NCBI GenBank assembly: GCA_016806145.1 | Contig: CP063166.1 | Span: forward strand, 3,348,001-3,412,000 | DNA from: Variovorax paradoxus | Lineage (GTDB): Bacteria; Pseudomonadota; Gammaproteobacteria; Burkholderiales; Burkholderiaceae_C | Direction of reading: 5' to 3' | DNA length: 64,000 nt | In this document: piece after piece, positions 25,471-34,467 of the stretch | Position numbering within the stretch: position 1 is the first letter of the stretch | Layout of the letters: every line of letters starts with the position of its first letter | Position numbers and translations under genes: made by a program | The notes under the pieces: model-generated | Seen by the model: the letters and a program-made list of their open reading frames with translations, nothing else | What the model was told of the DNA's origin: nothing | Databases searched by the model: none

Positions 25471-26403
25471 ATGACCACAGTCGTTCTCAATGGCGTTGCG
25501 CCCCTCGCCCATCTGGGCGTGATCCGTGCCGAGGGCCCCGATGCCGCGGCCTTCCTGCATGGCCAGCTGACCCAGGATTTCTCCCTGCTCGGCGCCTCCG
25601 AGGCCCGCCTGGCGGCGCTGTGCACCGCCAAGGGCCGCGTGATCGCGAGCTTCATCGGCATCCGCCCGCAGCCCGATCTCGTGCTGCTGGTCTGCAGCCG
25701 TGACATCCTGGCCGCCACGCTCAAGCGGCTGTCGATGTACGTGCTGCGCGCCAAGGCCAAGCTCAGCGACGCGAGCGAGCAGTTCGCGCTGTTCGGCCTC
25801 GCGGGCACCGCGCTCGCGGCCAACGGCCTCGACGCCTCGGCCGCGCCCGGCCAGCGCCGCGCGATCGAAGGCATCGAGGGCGGCAGCGCCATCTCGCTCT
25901 ACCCGGCCGACGGCGTGCCGCGCGCGCTCTGGCTGGCGCCGGCAGGCAGCGCCGCGCCGCAGGGTGCCGCGCTCGACGCGGCGCTGTGGTCGTGGAGCGA
26001 GGTGCGCAGCGGCATCGTCACGCTGACCACGCCGGTGGTCGAGGCCTTCGTGCCGCAGATGATCAATTACGAGTCGGTGGGCGGCGTCAACTTCAAGAAG
26101 GGCTGCTACCCCGGCCAGGAAGTGGTGGCGCGCAGCCAGTTCCGCGGCACGCTCAAGCGCCGCACCTACCTCGTGAAGGCCGACGGCGAAGTCGCGGCCG
26201 GCCAGGAAGTCTTTGCCGCCAGCGATGCCGAACAGCCCGTGGGCACGGTCGCGCAGGCCGCGCCCGCGCCCGACGGCGGCTGGGCCGCGCTGATCTCGAT
26301 GCAGATCGCCGCGCTCGAGGCCGGCGGCCTGCATGCGGCCTCGGCCAGCGGCCCGGCGCTCCAGGTGGAACCTTTGCCTTATCCGCTGCTCGAAGATATC
26401 TGA
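25471..26403 (+). CDS. ygfZ: Folate-binding protein YgfZ
   Basis: A 310-residue GcvT-like protein that uses tetrahydrofolate and helps repair or build some Fe-S enzymes. The diagnostic motif KGCYPGQE is at about residues 210-217, with the conserved cysteine. The start lies about 150 bases from the divergent mltG, the typical betaproteobacterial neighbourhood. A strong terminator follows about 100 bases downstream. Confidence 0.93.
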   Translation: MTTVVLNGVAPLAHLGVIRAEGPDAAAFLHGQLTQDFSLLGASEARLAALCTAKGRVIASFIGIRPQPDLVLLVCSRDILAATLKRLSMYVLRAKAKLSDASEQFALFGLAGTALAANGLDASAAPGQRRAIEGIEGGSAISLYPADGVPRALWLAPAGSAAPQGAALDAALWSWSEVRSGIVTLTTPVVEAFVPQMINYESVGGVNFKKGCYPGQEVVARSQFRGTLKRRTYLVKADGEVAAGQEVFAASDAEQPVGTVAQAAPAPDGGWAALISMQIAALEAGGLHAASASGPALQVEPLPYPLLEDI

Positions 26404-26504
26404 GTCTCCGAACAGCACCGGGCGCCGACCACCGGCACCGCGCTGCAGCTTGAAGCCCAATCAGTGAGGCGTTTTGGGCTTCCACCGCCCGTCGTTCGGG
26501 CGCA

Positions 26505-26536
26505 AGGCGCTATCTTTCAGATAGCGCCTTTTTTTG
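26505..26536 (+). terminator. Intrinsic terminator after ygfZ
   Basis: AGGCGCTATCT (26505-26515) pairs perfectly with AGATAGCGCCT (26519-26529) around TTC and is followed by TTTTTTG. The 11-base stem and T-run make a strong plus-strand terminator. A second, weaker stem CGCCCG/CGGGCG lies just before it. Confidence 0.88.
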
Positions 26537-26617
26537 TGCGTCTTTCTTGACCCCGTTGCCGCCGGTGCGCCGTAGAAGCCTGCACCGACCACTTCCGGCA
26601 AGGAAAGAGAGACCTCC

Positions 26618-27520
26618 ATGAACCGCAGATTCTTCTCCACCGCCCTCGCGCTGGCCGCGCTCTCGGCCTGCACCCAGACCCCGGCGCGCCCCTACCTGCC
26701 GCCCTCGCCCGTGGACCGCCTCGGCGGCCTGATGGAAGTCAGCGTGGTCGACCGCGCCACCGGCCGCGAGTTGCCGATCTACCGCGCCAACGGCGAGTAC
26801 TGGGTGGCCGGGCGTCCCGGCGCTCGCTATGCGCTGCGGCTGCGCAACCGCATGGGCGAACGGCTGATGACCGTGATGTCGGTCGACGGCGTCAACGTGC
26901 TGACCGGCGAAACCGCGGGCGTGCAGCAGAACGGCTACGTGCTCACGGGCGGCGAGCGTGCCGACATCGTGGGCTGGCGCAAGAGCGATTCGCAGATCGC
27001 GGCCTTCGAGTTCACCGCCAACGGCAACTCGTATGCGAGCCGCACCGGTCGGCCCGACGAGGTCGGCGTGATCGGCGTCGCGGTGTTCCGCGAGCGCGTG
27101 GCACCGCCGCCCCCACCGCCCGTGCCGATGCCGTATCCGCGCCGCGACGGCTACAGCCGCGAGGAGTCGGCGCCGCGCAGCGAATTCGAGGCCCGCAACA
27201 AGTCGATGGCGCCCGCGCCCTCGGCCGACAGCGCGGCTCCGTCGGAATCCGCCGTTGCGCAATCGCGCAGCCAGCCCGCGCCCAGCCTCGGCACCGGCCA
27301 TGGCCGCCGCGAGACCTCGTACGTCGGCCACACCACCTTCGAGCGCCTGCGTTCCTCGCCCGACGAGACGGTGCGCATCCGCTACGACAGCCGCGAGAAC
27401 CTGGTCGCCGCGGGCGTGATCCCGGCCAACCCGGCGCCGCGCTGGCCGCGTCCCGCGGGGCCCACGCCGTTCCCCGAATCCGAGGCGGGCTACGTGCCCG
27501 ATCCGCCGCCGCGTTACTGA
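26618..27520 (+). CDS. Lipoprotein of unknown function
   Basis: A 300-residue protein with a lipoprotein signal (ALALAALSAC, Cys at residue 18). Residues about 30-165 form a beta-rich domain (GLMEVSVVDRATGRELPIY ... GVIGVAVFRE). The second half is low-complexity, with a proline run (APPPPPPVPMPYP) and serine/alanine-rich linker, and a conserved-looking end. No enzymatic motif is seen. It is probably an outer-membrane lipoprotein whose linker spans the periplasm. It has its own ribosome site (GGAAAGAGAG) after the ygfZ terminator. Confidence 0.75.
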   Translation: MNRRFFSTALALAALSACTQTPARPYLPPSPVDRLGGLMEVSVVDRATGRELPIYRANGEYWVAGRPGARYALRLRNRMGERLMTVMSVDGVNVLTGETAGVQQNGYVLTGGERADIVGWRKSDSQIAAFEFTANGNSYASRTGRPDEVGVIGVAVFRERVAPPPPPPVPMPYPRRDGYSREESAPRSEFEARNKSMAPAPSADSAAPSESAVAQSRSQPAPSLGTGHGRRETSYVGHTTFERLRSSPDETVRIRYDSRENLVAAGVIPANPAPRWPRPAGPTPFPESEAGYVPDPPPRY

Positions 27521-27527
27521 GAGGCGC

Positions 27528-28388
27528 TCAGCGCAGCGCGCGCCGCATCTCGATGTGCGGGATGTCGGCCTCGACGAAGGGCTCGCCGTGCGCCGCATAG
27601 CCGAGCCGTTCGTAGAAGCGCTCGGCGCTGCGCTGCGCATGGAGCGCGATCTCCGCATCGCCGCGCGCCCGGGCCGCGGCCTCGAGCGCCTGCACCACCG
27701 CCACGCCGTGGCCGCCGCTGCGCAGCGCACGATGCACCGCGATGCGGCCGATCATCGAGCGGCCGTCCTGCGCCGGCAGCAGCCGGCCGGTGGCGATCGC
27801 CTGGCCGAGCCGGTTGCGCACCACCACGTGCGGCACGGCCGCGTCGTGTTCGTCCCACTCCATCGCCTCGGGCACCTTCTGTTCCTCGATGAAGACCGCG
27901 CGCCGCAGCGCCGCGGCGCCCTCGCCGAGCGTGGCCCAGTCGCCGGTGTCGATCGCACGCATCGTCTCGCCGGCCTCGAAGCCCTCGAGGATCGCGCGCA
28001 GCGAGGCCGGCACCGGCTTCGAGGTCTGCGTGGCCGGGTCGGCGAACACATAGACCAGCTCGCAGCCGACCAGGAATTCGCCCTGGCGGAACAGCCCGCC
28101 CTCGAAGGTCATCGACGAGGTGCCGATGCGCGCGCAGCGCATGCCCACGTCGATCACGTCGTCCATGCGCGCCGAGGCGCGGAAATCGATGGTCGCCTTG
28201 CGCACGTAGAGATCGCCGCCCAGCGAATGCATCGCCTCCTCGTAGGGCAGCGCGAGCGCGCGCCAGTAGTCGGCGATGGCGGTGTCGAAGTACATCAGGT
28301 AGTGCGCGTTGAAGACGATCTTCTGCATGTCGACTTCGGCCCAGCGCACGCGCAGGCGATGGAAGAAACGGAAATCACTGCGTTGCAT
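27528..28388 (-). CDS. Fusion of YbgC-type acyl-CoA thioesterase and GNAT acetyltransferase
   Basis: A single 286-residue frame encodes two enzymes. Residues 1 to about 140 are a 4-hydroxybenzoyl-CoA thioesterase-type hotdog (VRWAEVDMQKIVFNAHYLMYFD, with the catalytic aspartate in EVDM). Residues about 145-286 are an ElaA-like GNAT domain (RRAVFIEEQKVPEAMEWDE, then the acetyl-CoA loop GRIAVHRALRSGGHG and ERFYERLGY). CTGGAGA lies upstream of the ATG. A fused pair suggests the acyl-CoA/CoA pool links the two, but the substrates are not known. Confidence 0.87.
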   Translation of the reverse strand: MQRSDFRFFHRLRVRWAEVDMQKIVFNAHYLMYFDTAIADYWRALALPYEEAMHSLGGDLYVRKATIDFRASARMDDVIDVGMRCARIGTSSMTFEGGLFRQGEFLVGCELVYVFADPATQTSKPVPASLRAILEGFEAGETMRAIDTGDWATLGEGAAALRRAVFIEEQKVPEAMEWDEHDAAVPHVVVRNRLGQAIATGRLLPAQDGRSMIGRIAVHRALRSGGHGVAVVQALEAAARARGDAEIALHAQRSAERFYERLGYAAHGEPFVEADIPHIEMRRALR

Positions 28389-28423
28389 TCTTGTTGTCTC
28401 CAGGAGAAATGAAATCGGGGCCG

Positions 28424-29389
28424 TCAGGGCTGCAGCGCTTCGCGCAGCGCCTTCGCCGCATCGTCCTGCGCCTGCAGCGCCTCGGGCACCGCGCGGCCCA
28501 TCTTGAGGAACTCGTGGATCACGCCGCGGTAGATCTCGAGGTCGACCGGCACGCCCGCGGCGCGCAGCTTGTCGGCATAGGCGATGCCCTCGTCGACCAC
28601 CGGGTCGCACTCGGCCAGCGCGATCCAGGCCGGTGCCACGTCGTCCACGTCGTCGGCGATCAGCGGCGCGAAGCGCCAGTCGTCGCGGTCGGCCGGGCTG
28701 CGCACGTACTGGCCGAAGAAGTAGTCGATCAGCGCCTTGGTCAAGAGCGGGCCCTGCGCATAGCGGCGGTGCGACTCGGTGTCCTGGTGGCCGGTCATGC
28801 CGGGGTAGATCAGCAGCTGCAGCGACAGCGGCAGGCCCGCGTCGCGCGCCAGGATCGCGCAGACCGCGGCCAGCGTGCCGCCCGCGCTGTCGCCGCCGAC
28901 CGCGAGCCGCGCGGGATCGAGGCCCAGGCTCGCACCCTCGCGCGCGACGAACGAGAAGGCATCCCACGCATCGTCGGAAGCGGTCGGGAACTTGTGCGCG
29001 GGCGCGAGCCGGTAGTCGACCGACACCACGGCGCAGCCGCTCTTCCTGCTGAGCACGCGGCACAGCGTGTCGTGCGTGCGGATGTTGCCGACCGTGAAGC
29101 CGCCGCCGTGGAAGTACACGAGCACCGGCAGCACCTCGGCCGAGGGCGCGTAGAGCCGCGCGGGAATCGCATGGCCGTCGCGCGCGGCGATCTCGAAGTC
29201 CTCGATGCGCGCGAGCTCGGGCTTGGGCACCTCCAGCACGCCCGCGCCGCGTTCGTACGAGGCCTTGGCCTCCTCGGGCGTGAGCTGGTCGAGCGAAGGG
29301 TGGCCGGCGCGCGCCATGCGCTCGACCACGCTGGCCATCTTGGCGGTCAGCGGATGGGGAAGTCGTTGTGCGGAGGGATTCGTCGTCAT
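28424..29389 (-). CDS. Alpha/beta hydrolase, hormone-sensitive-lipase family esterase
   Basis: A 321-residue esterase of family IV. The oxyanion-hole motif is VYFHGGGFTVGN and the nucleophile elbow is GDSAGG; the catalytic aspartate is in ALAECDPVVDEG and the histidine in YRGVIHEFL. These enzymes split short- to medium-chain esters in the cytoplasm. The gene follows the fusion gene's upstream region by 35 bases and abuts the hydratase-like gene by one base, so the three minus-strand genes form one unit. Confidence 0.9.
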   Translation of the reverse strand: MTTNPSAQRLPHPLTAKMASVVERMARAGHPSLDQLTPEEAKASYERGAGVLEVPKPELARIEDFEIAARDGHAIPARLYAPSAEVLPVLVYFHGGGFTVGNIRTHDTLCRVLSRKSGCAVVSVDYRLAPAHKFPTASDDAWDAFSFVAREGASLGLDPARLAVGGDSAGGTLAAVCAILARDAGLPLSLQLLIYPGMTGHQDTESHRRYAQGPLLTKALIDYFFGQYVRSPADRDDWRFAPLIADDVDDVAPAWIALAECDPVVDEGIAYADKLRAAGVPVDLEIYRGVIHEFLKMGRAVPEALQAQDDAAKALREALQP

Positions 29390-29390
29390 G

Positions 29391-30272
29391 TCACTTGAAG
29401 GAAACGACCACGGGCTGGGCGCGCGCCAGGCCTTCGTAGGTCACGAGCACCGTCTGCCCCGCCTTGGGCGGCAGCAGCGGCGAGAAGGAACCGAGGCTGA
29501 TGAGGTCGCCGGGCTTCATGGCGATGCCTTCCCTGGCGAGGGCGCCGGCCAGCCACACCACGGCATTGAGCGGATGCTCGAGGATGTCCGAGCCCTTGCC
29601 GCGCGCGAGTTCGTTGCCGGCGCCGTCCTTCATCACCACCGTCATGTCGCGCAGGCTCTGCAGCAGCGCGGCCTGGCCCGCGCCGTCGGCGGGCACCTCG
29701 ATCGCCACGCCCCTGACGCCCAGGCGTGCCGCCACGTTGATGGCCGCGAGGCCCGGGCCGCCGAGCTTGGGCGGGGTCTGCACCGCGAGGTCGGGCAGCT
29801 CGATGAAGGGGATCACCTGGTCGATCGCGGCGAGCACCTCGGCCGGGGTCTTCGCGGCATTGATGTCGGCGCTCTTCACGCGCACCAGCATGTCGGCCTC
29901 GAACAGCGGCCGCGCGCCGAAGGCGGCATCGACCACCGCGCCGGTGTCGAGCACCATGTCGCGGTAGAGCACGCCCCACACCGGCTGGTCGTAGTTGAAG
30001 CGCTTCTGCACCGCTGGATTGGTGAGCCCGGCCTTGTAGCCGACCACCGGGCCGAGCTTGCGCGCATGCAGCGCATTGAGCTTCGCGCGCGTGCAGGAGG
30101 CGTCGGTCTCGCCCACGTTCTCGAGGTCGGCCGCGGGCCGGTGGGCCTCGAGCGCGGCCGCGAAATCGGCGACCTGCTGGTCGCTGAGGCAGGCGGCCAG
30201 CGCCGGTGCGGCGGACAGCACGGCGATCGCTGTGCCGAGCGCGACAGCGGCAAGGGTTTTCTTCGTGTGCAA
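29391..30272 (-). CDS. Exported 2-keto-4-pentenoate hydratase-like protein (FAH fold)
   Basis: A 293-residue member of the fumarylacetoacetate-hydrolase/hydratase fold (LGPVVGYKAGLTNPAVQKRF, RPLFEADMLVRV and GSFSPLLPPKAGQTV match MhpD/HpaH-type hydratases). Unlike those cytoplasmic enzymes it has a Sec signal peptide (KKTLAAVALGTAIAVLSAAPALA). The TTG at 30272 is chosen because AGGAGGG lies seven bases upstream; ATG 30318 would place that site inside the gene. The metal residues resemble E-x-D in FEADM. A periplasmic role or a binding function are both possible. Confidence 0.75.
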   Translation of the reverse strand: MHTKKTLAAVALGTAIAVLSAAPALAACLSDQQVADFAAALEAHRPAADLENVGETDASCTRAKLNALHARKLGPVVGYKAGLTNPAVQKRFNYDQPVWGVLYRDMVLDTGAVVDAAFGARPLFEADMLVRVKSADINAAKTPAEVLAAIDQVIPFIELPDLAVQTPPKLGGPGLAAINVAARLGVRGVAIEVPADGAGQAALLQSLRDMTVVMKDGAGNELARGKGSDILEHPLNAVVWLAGALAREGIAMKPGDLISLGSFSPLLPPKAGQTVLVTYEGLARAQPVVVSFK

Positions 30273-30354
30273 GGTGCCTCCCTCCTGATAGTTTCGGTAG
30301 ATTCGATGGTCCGCCATCGTACTGCCCGCAAGCTCCGGAACCCCTCCCCCACCC

Positions 30355-31491
30355 ATGGCCCTCATCCAATACCTGACCCAGATCCAGTTCGAATTCGGCG
30401 CGGTGAAGCTGCTGTCGAGCGAGTGCGCGCGCATCGGCATCCACCGCCCGCTGATCGTGACCGACGCCGGCGTGCGCGCGGCCGGCATCCTGCAGAAGGC
30501 GATCGACGCCATCGCCGACCTCGAGGTCACGATCTTCGACCAGACCCCGTCCAACCCGACCGAGGCCGCCGTGCGCGCGGCCGTCGAGCTCTACCGCGGC
30601 GGCCGCTGCGACGGCCTGATCGCCGTGGGCGGCGGCTCGGCCATCGACTGCGCCAAGGGCGTGGCGATCGCGGCCACGCACGAAGGCCCGCTCAAGACCT
30701 ACGCCACCATCGAGGGCGGCTCGCCGAAGATCACCGACCGTGCGGTGCCGCTGATCGCGGTGCCCACCACCAGCGGCACCGGCAGCGAGGTCGCGCGCGG
30801 CGCGATCGTGATCGTCGACGACCACCGCAAGCTCGGCTTCCACAGCTGGTTCCTGATGCCCAAGGCCGCGATCTGCGACCCCGAACTCACGCTCGGCCTG
30901 CCGCCGCGCCTGACCGCCGCCACCGGCATGGACGCGATCGCGCACTGCATGGAGACCTTCATGTCGGCCGCCTTCAACCCGCCGGCCGACGGCATCGGCC
31001 TCGACGGCCTCGAGCGCGCCTGGGGCCACATCGAACGCGCCACCAAGGACGGCAGCGACCGCGAGGCACGCCTGAACCTCATGAGCGCCTCGATGCAGGG
31101 CGCGATGGCGTTCCAGAAGGGCCTGGGCTGCGTGCACTCGCTGAGCCACAGCCTCGGCGGCGTCGATCCGCGCCTGCACCACGGCACGCTCAACGCGCTG
31201 TTCCTGCCCGCGGTGATCCACTTCAACGCCGGTGCCGAGTCGGTGCAGAAGGAGCAGCGGCTGCAGCGCATGGCGCAGGCCATGCACCTCGATTCGGCCG
31301 GCGACCTCGGCGATGCGATCCGCGACATGAGCGCGCGCCTCGGCCTGCCCAAGGGCCTGGCCGAAGTGGGCGTGACGCCCGCGTTGTTCGAGCAGATCAT
31401 CGACGGCGCGATGGCCGACCACTGCCACAAGACCAACCCGCGGCTGGCCACGCGCGACGACTACCGCGCGATGCTCGAAGCCTCGATGTGA
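30355..31491 (+). CDS. Iron-containing alcohol dehydrogenase
   Basis: A 378-residue group III alcohol dehydrogenase. The NAD site is GGGSAIDCAKG; PTTSGTGSEVARGAI and GMDAIAHCMETF are the family signatures, and metal-binding histidines occur in HSLSHSLGG and HHGTLNALFLP. The close resemblance to maleylacetate reductases and 1,3-propanediol dehydrogenases leaves the substrate open. It is read divergently from the hydratase-like gene and ends at a terminator-like hairpin. Confidence 0.9.
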   Translation: MALIQYLTQIQFEFGAVKLLSSECARIGIHRPLIVTDAGVRAAGILQKAIDAIADLEVTIFDQTPSNPTEAAVRAAVELYRGGRCDGLIAVGGGSAIDCAKGVAIAATHEGPLKTYATIEGGSPKITDRAVPLIAVPTTSGTGSEVARGAIVIVDDHRKLGFHSWFLMPKAAICDPELTLGLPPRLTAATGMDAIAHCMETFMSAAFNPPADGIGLDGLERAWGHIERATKDGSDREARLNLMSASMQGAMAFQKGLGCVHSLSHSLGGVDPRLHHGTLNALFLPAVIHFNAGAESVQKEQRLQRMAQAMHLDSAGDLGDAIRDMSARLGLPKGLAEVGVTPALFEQIIDGAMADHCHKTNPRLATRDDYRAMLEASM

Positions 31492-31496
31492 GGCCC

Positions 31497-31522
31497 GGCC
31501 GGGGCGAGCGCCCCGGCCTTAT
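31497..31522 (+). terminator. Terminator after the alcohol dehydrogenase gene
   Basis: GGCCGGGGC (31497-31505) and GCCCCGGCC (31510-31518) form a perfect 9-base stem around GAGC, followed by TTATAAG. The T-run is short, so termination may be partial. Confidence 0.6.
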
Positions 31523-31573
31523 AAGCAGTTCGTCTTAAGCGCGCGGCCTTTTCGCGCCGCATGCGCCATCGCG

Positions 31574-31590
31574 TCATGTCGATGACATGA
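31574..31590. promoter_or_regulatory. Inverted repeat upstream of vgrG
   Basis: TCATGTC (31574-31580) and GACATGA (31584-31590) are perfect inverted copies around GAT, 68 bases before the vgrG start in a 166-base gap. It could be an operator for the type VI island. No sigma-54 -24/-12 pair is seen beside it. Confidence 0.4.
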
Positions 31591-31657
31591 GGGCTTCCTA
31601 GACTGGCCTCGACGACCCGCACCCGCCGGGTCCTTCGAGAACAGGGAACACCTTCGA

Positions 31658-34003
31658 ATGACGCGAACCATCCGGGTCCACACCGCACTGAGCGCCGAGC
31701 AACTGAAGTTTCGCGCGATGCGGGGACAGGAAGGCCTCTCCCGGCTCTTCGAGTTCGAGGTCGACATGGTCAGCACCAGCTTCAACCTCGACCTGAAGAC
31801 ACTGCTGGGCACCTCGCTGAGCATCGAGGTCTCGGACGACGCCGGCCCGCGCTTCCTCAACGGCACCGTGGTGCGCTTCGAGCTGCTGGGCCGCGCCAAC
31901 GAGACCGGCCGCCACTACGTCTACCGCGCGCTGGTGCAGCCCTGGCTCTGGTACCTCACGCGCACCACCGACAGCCGCATCTTCCAGAACAGGAGCGTGC
32001 CCGAGGTGCTCGACGAGGTGCTCGGCAAGTACGGCTTCGAGTACGAGAAGCGACTGACCGGCAGCTACCGCAGCTGGGAGAACTGCGTGCAGTACCAGGA
32101 GAGCGACTTCGCCTTCGCGAGCCGGCTCATGGAGCACGAGGGCATCTCCTACCACTTCGAGCACAGCAACGGCTCGCACCTGCTGGTGCTGGCCGACGAC
32201 GCCGGCGCCTACCGGCCGCTGCCCGGCTACGCCAGCATTCCCTACCGGCCGCGCGACCGCGTGGTCGACGCGCTCGAGCCCTGCATCGACCGCTGGCGCG
32301 TGGCCGAGCAGATCACCTCGGGCCGCGTGATGCTCGACGACTTCGATTTCCGCAAGTCGCGCGCCTCGCTGCAGAGCGTGCAGCAGGACCCCAAGGGCCA
32401 CGAGCACGCCTCGTACGAGGTCTACGAATGGCTGGGCGGCTACAGCGAGCACCAGCAGGGCGACACCTATGCGCGCATCCGGCTGCAGGAGCTGCAGTGC
32501 GCGCACGAACTGGCCGCGGGCCACACCAACGTGGCGGGCATGGCGCCGGGCTACCTGTTCTCGCTCACCCTTTGCCCGCGCGAGGCCGACAACCGCGAGT
32601 ACCTGGTCACCGAGACCCGCTACGACCTGCAGGAGCCCGAGTACTCGAGCGGCGGCAGCGCCGAATCGGTGTGCGAGTTCGACTTCAGCGTGCTGCCCTC
32701 CTCCGTGGTCCACCGGCCCGCGCGCAAGACGCCGCGCCCGCGCACCAACGGCCCGCAGACCGCCACCGTGGTCGGCCCGCAGGAGATCTGGACCGACCGC
32801 TTCGGGCGCGTGAAGCTGCAGTTCCGCTGGGACCGCTACGGCCAGGCCGACGAGAACAGCTCCTGCTGGGTGCGCGTGTCGAGCAGCTGGGCCGGCGCGA
32901 ACTTCGGCACCATGCACATGCCGCGCGTGGGCCAGGAGGTCATCGTCGACTTCATCGGCGGCGAGCCCGACCGGCCGATCATCACCGGCCGCGTCTACAA
33001 CAGCGACCAGATGCCGCCGTGGGAGCTGCCGGCCAACGCCACGGCCAGCGGCATCCTCACGCGCTCGAGCGAAGGCGGCGCGGCCAACCAGGCGAACATG
33101 CTGCGCTTCGAGGACCGCACCGGCGCCGAGCAGATCCTGCTGCATGCCGAGCGCAACCTCGACGTGGAGGTCGAGGCCGACGAGACCCACACCACCGACG
33201 GCACCCGCACCACGCTGATCAAGGGCCACGAGTCGGCCACCTACAAGGACGGCGAGACGCGCGACATCACCGCGGGCGCGCAGGAGACCATCACCGGCGG
33301 CGACACGCGCGACGTGACCGGCGGCTTCAACGAGACCATCAGCGGCGGCGTCAACCAGCGCATCACGGGCGGCAAGAACCGCAACCTGGCCGGCGGCCTG
33401 AACGACACCATCACCGGCGGCGTCAACCTCGCGATCACCGGCGGCTTCCACGGCACCATCGACGGCCAGGAGATCCGCTTCGTGAGCGGCGGGCGCAACG
33501 ACACCATCAACACCGGCAACAACACGACGGTCAACGGCCCCTCGACCACCATCGTGACCGGCCCGACGGTGCACACCTCGCCGGACGTGACCTTCAACAC
33601 CACGAACCACATCCACAACACGACGCAGCACGTCATCAACACCAACGTCTACAACACGACCTCGACCACCTACAACAACACCACCAACAACTACACCAAC
33701 AACTCCACCGTCTACAACAACAACTACGCCTCGAGCGGCGACTGGCGGCTCGCGCGCGTGGGTGGCGTGGGCTTCCGGCTGAGCCTGGTGGGGATGTCGC
33801 TCGACGTGTGGGGCGCGCGGCTGCAGTACTACGCGGCGCTCAATGCGCAGCTCGCGACAGTCAAGATCGACGTGGCCATCTTCTCGCTGAAGAACGCGCC
33901 GCTGAAGATCAGCACCACCGGCCTGAAGATCGCCAACAAGGGCATGCTGATCGCGACCGGCGGCCTGGCGGCGAAGTTCAAGGTGCTGACCCTGGTGGCC
34001 TGA
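31658..34003 (+). CDS. Type VI secretion system spike protein VgrG
   Basis: A 781-residue VgrG. Residues 1 to about 355 are the gp27-like base (opening RTIRVHTALSAEQLKFRAM). The gp5-like OB domain follows (about 361-447, with VGQEVIVDFIGGEPDRPIITGRVYN in two parts). Residues about 527-607 form a repeating TITGG-type beta-prism needle. Residues about 607-692 are an unusual asparagine/threonine-rich tract (NTTxxYNNTT-like). The last 90 residues (GFRLSLVGMSLDVWG onward) form no toxin domain that I recognise. It starts the island and is probably a carrier spike for cargo loaded by the downstream adaptors. Confidence 0.92.
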   Translation: MTRTIRVHTALSAEQLKFRAMRGQEGLSRLFEFEVDMVSTSFNLDLKTLLGTSLSIEVSDDAGPRFLNGTVVRFELLGRANETGRHYVYRALVQPWLWYLTRTTDSRIFQNRSVPEVLDEVLGKYGFEYEKRLTGSYRSWENCVQYQESDFAFASRLMEHEGISYHFEHSNGSHLLVLADDAGAYRPLPGYASIPYRPRDRVVDALEPCIDRWRVAEQITSGRVMLDDFDFRKSRASLQSVQQDPKGHEHASYEVYEWLGGYSEHQQGDTYARIRLQELQCAHELAAGHTNVAGMAPGYLFSLTLCPREADNREYLVTETRYDLQEPEYSSGGSAESVCEFDFSVLPSSVVHRPARKTPRPRTNGPQTATVVGPQEIWTDRFGRVKLQFRWDRYGQADENSSCWVRVSSSWAGANFGTMHMPRVGQEVIVDFIGGEPDRPIITGRVYNSDQMPPWELPANATASGILTRSSEGGAANQANMLRFEDRTGAEQILLHAERNLDVEVEADETHTTDGTRTTLIKGHESATYKDGETRDITAGAQETITGGDTRDVTGGFNETISGGVNQRITGGKNRNLAGGLNDTITGGVNLAITGGFHGTIDGQEIRFVSGGRNDTINTGNNTTVNGPSTTIVTGPTVHTSPDVTFNTTNHIHNTTQHVINTNVYNTTSTTYNNTTNNYTNNSTVYNNNYASSGDWRLARVGGVGFRLSLVGMSLDVWGARLQYYAALNAQLATVKIDVAIFSLKNAPLKISTTGLKIANKGMLIATGGLAAKFKVLTLVA

Positions 34004-34015
34004 CGAAGCGAACGA

Positions 34016-34453
34016 ATGGAAATCCTGCTGTGGATCGTCTTCGCGGTGCTGATGGGCTCGATGCTGCTGGTGGCGGCGTCGGTCGTGATCGTGGCCACGC
34101 GCGAGAACCGCGTCTATTCGGCCGAGGCCAGGACCTGGGAGCGGCTGGCGCTGACCGGCATTCCCGCGCAGGCCGTGGTGGAGTCGCTCAAGCGTTCCGA
34201 AAATGAACTCTCGCGCGGCGGCTCGCAGGGCCAGACCGTGTATGCCGTCGAGCTCTCGCTGCGCGTGATCGGCGCCGACGCCGTCGTCGAGGAGCGTCCC
34301 GCCATCGTGCGCACGCTGATCGACGAAGGACTGCTGCCGCAGTTCGCGGTGCCCGGCAAGCCGGTGCACCTGCTGCGCGATCCGAACGACGCCTCCATCT
34401 TCGCCATCGACCGCGCGCGCACGCCGCTCGAGATTCCGCGCGCTTCGCACTGA
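34016..34453 (+). CDS. Small membrane-anchored protein of the vgrG island
   Basis: A 145-residue protein with an N-terminal membrane segment (LLWIVFAVLMGSMLLVAASVVIV) and a soluble beta-rich part (GIPAQAVVESLKRSEN ... YAVELSLRVIG ... GKPVHLLRDPNDASIF). The soluble part resembles DUF3592-like domains. It lies 12 bases after vgrG. Candidate roles are an immunity-like membrane factor or an assembly helper; neither is shown by the sequence. Confidence 0.7.
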   Translation: MEILLWIVFAVLMGSMLLVAASVVIVATRENRVYSAEARTWERLALTGIPAQAVVESLKRSENELSRGGSQGQTVYAVELSLRVIGADAVVEERPAIVRTLIDEGLLPQFAVPGKPVHLLRDPNDASIFAIDRARTPLEIPRASH

Positions 34454-34467
34454 GTGCGCGCCCTGCC

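Noticed and set aside
33240-33735. Treating the VgrG repeat region as a CRISPR or DNA tandem repeat
   Set aside because: The repetition is at the protein level with varied codons; there are no regular spacers.
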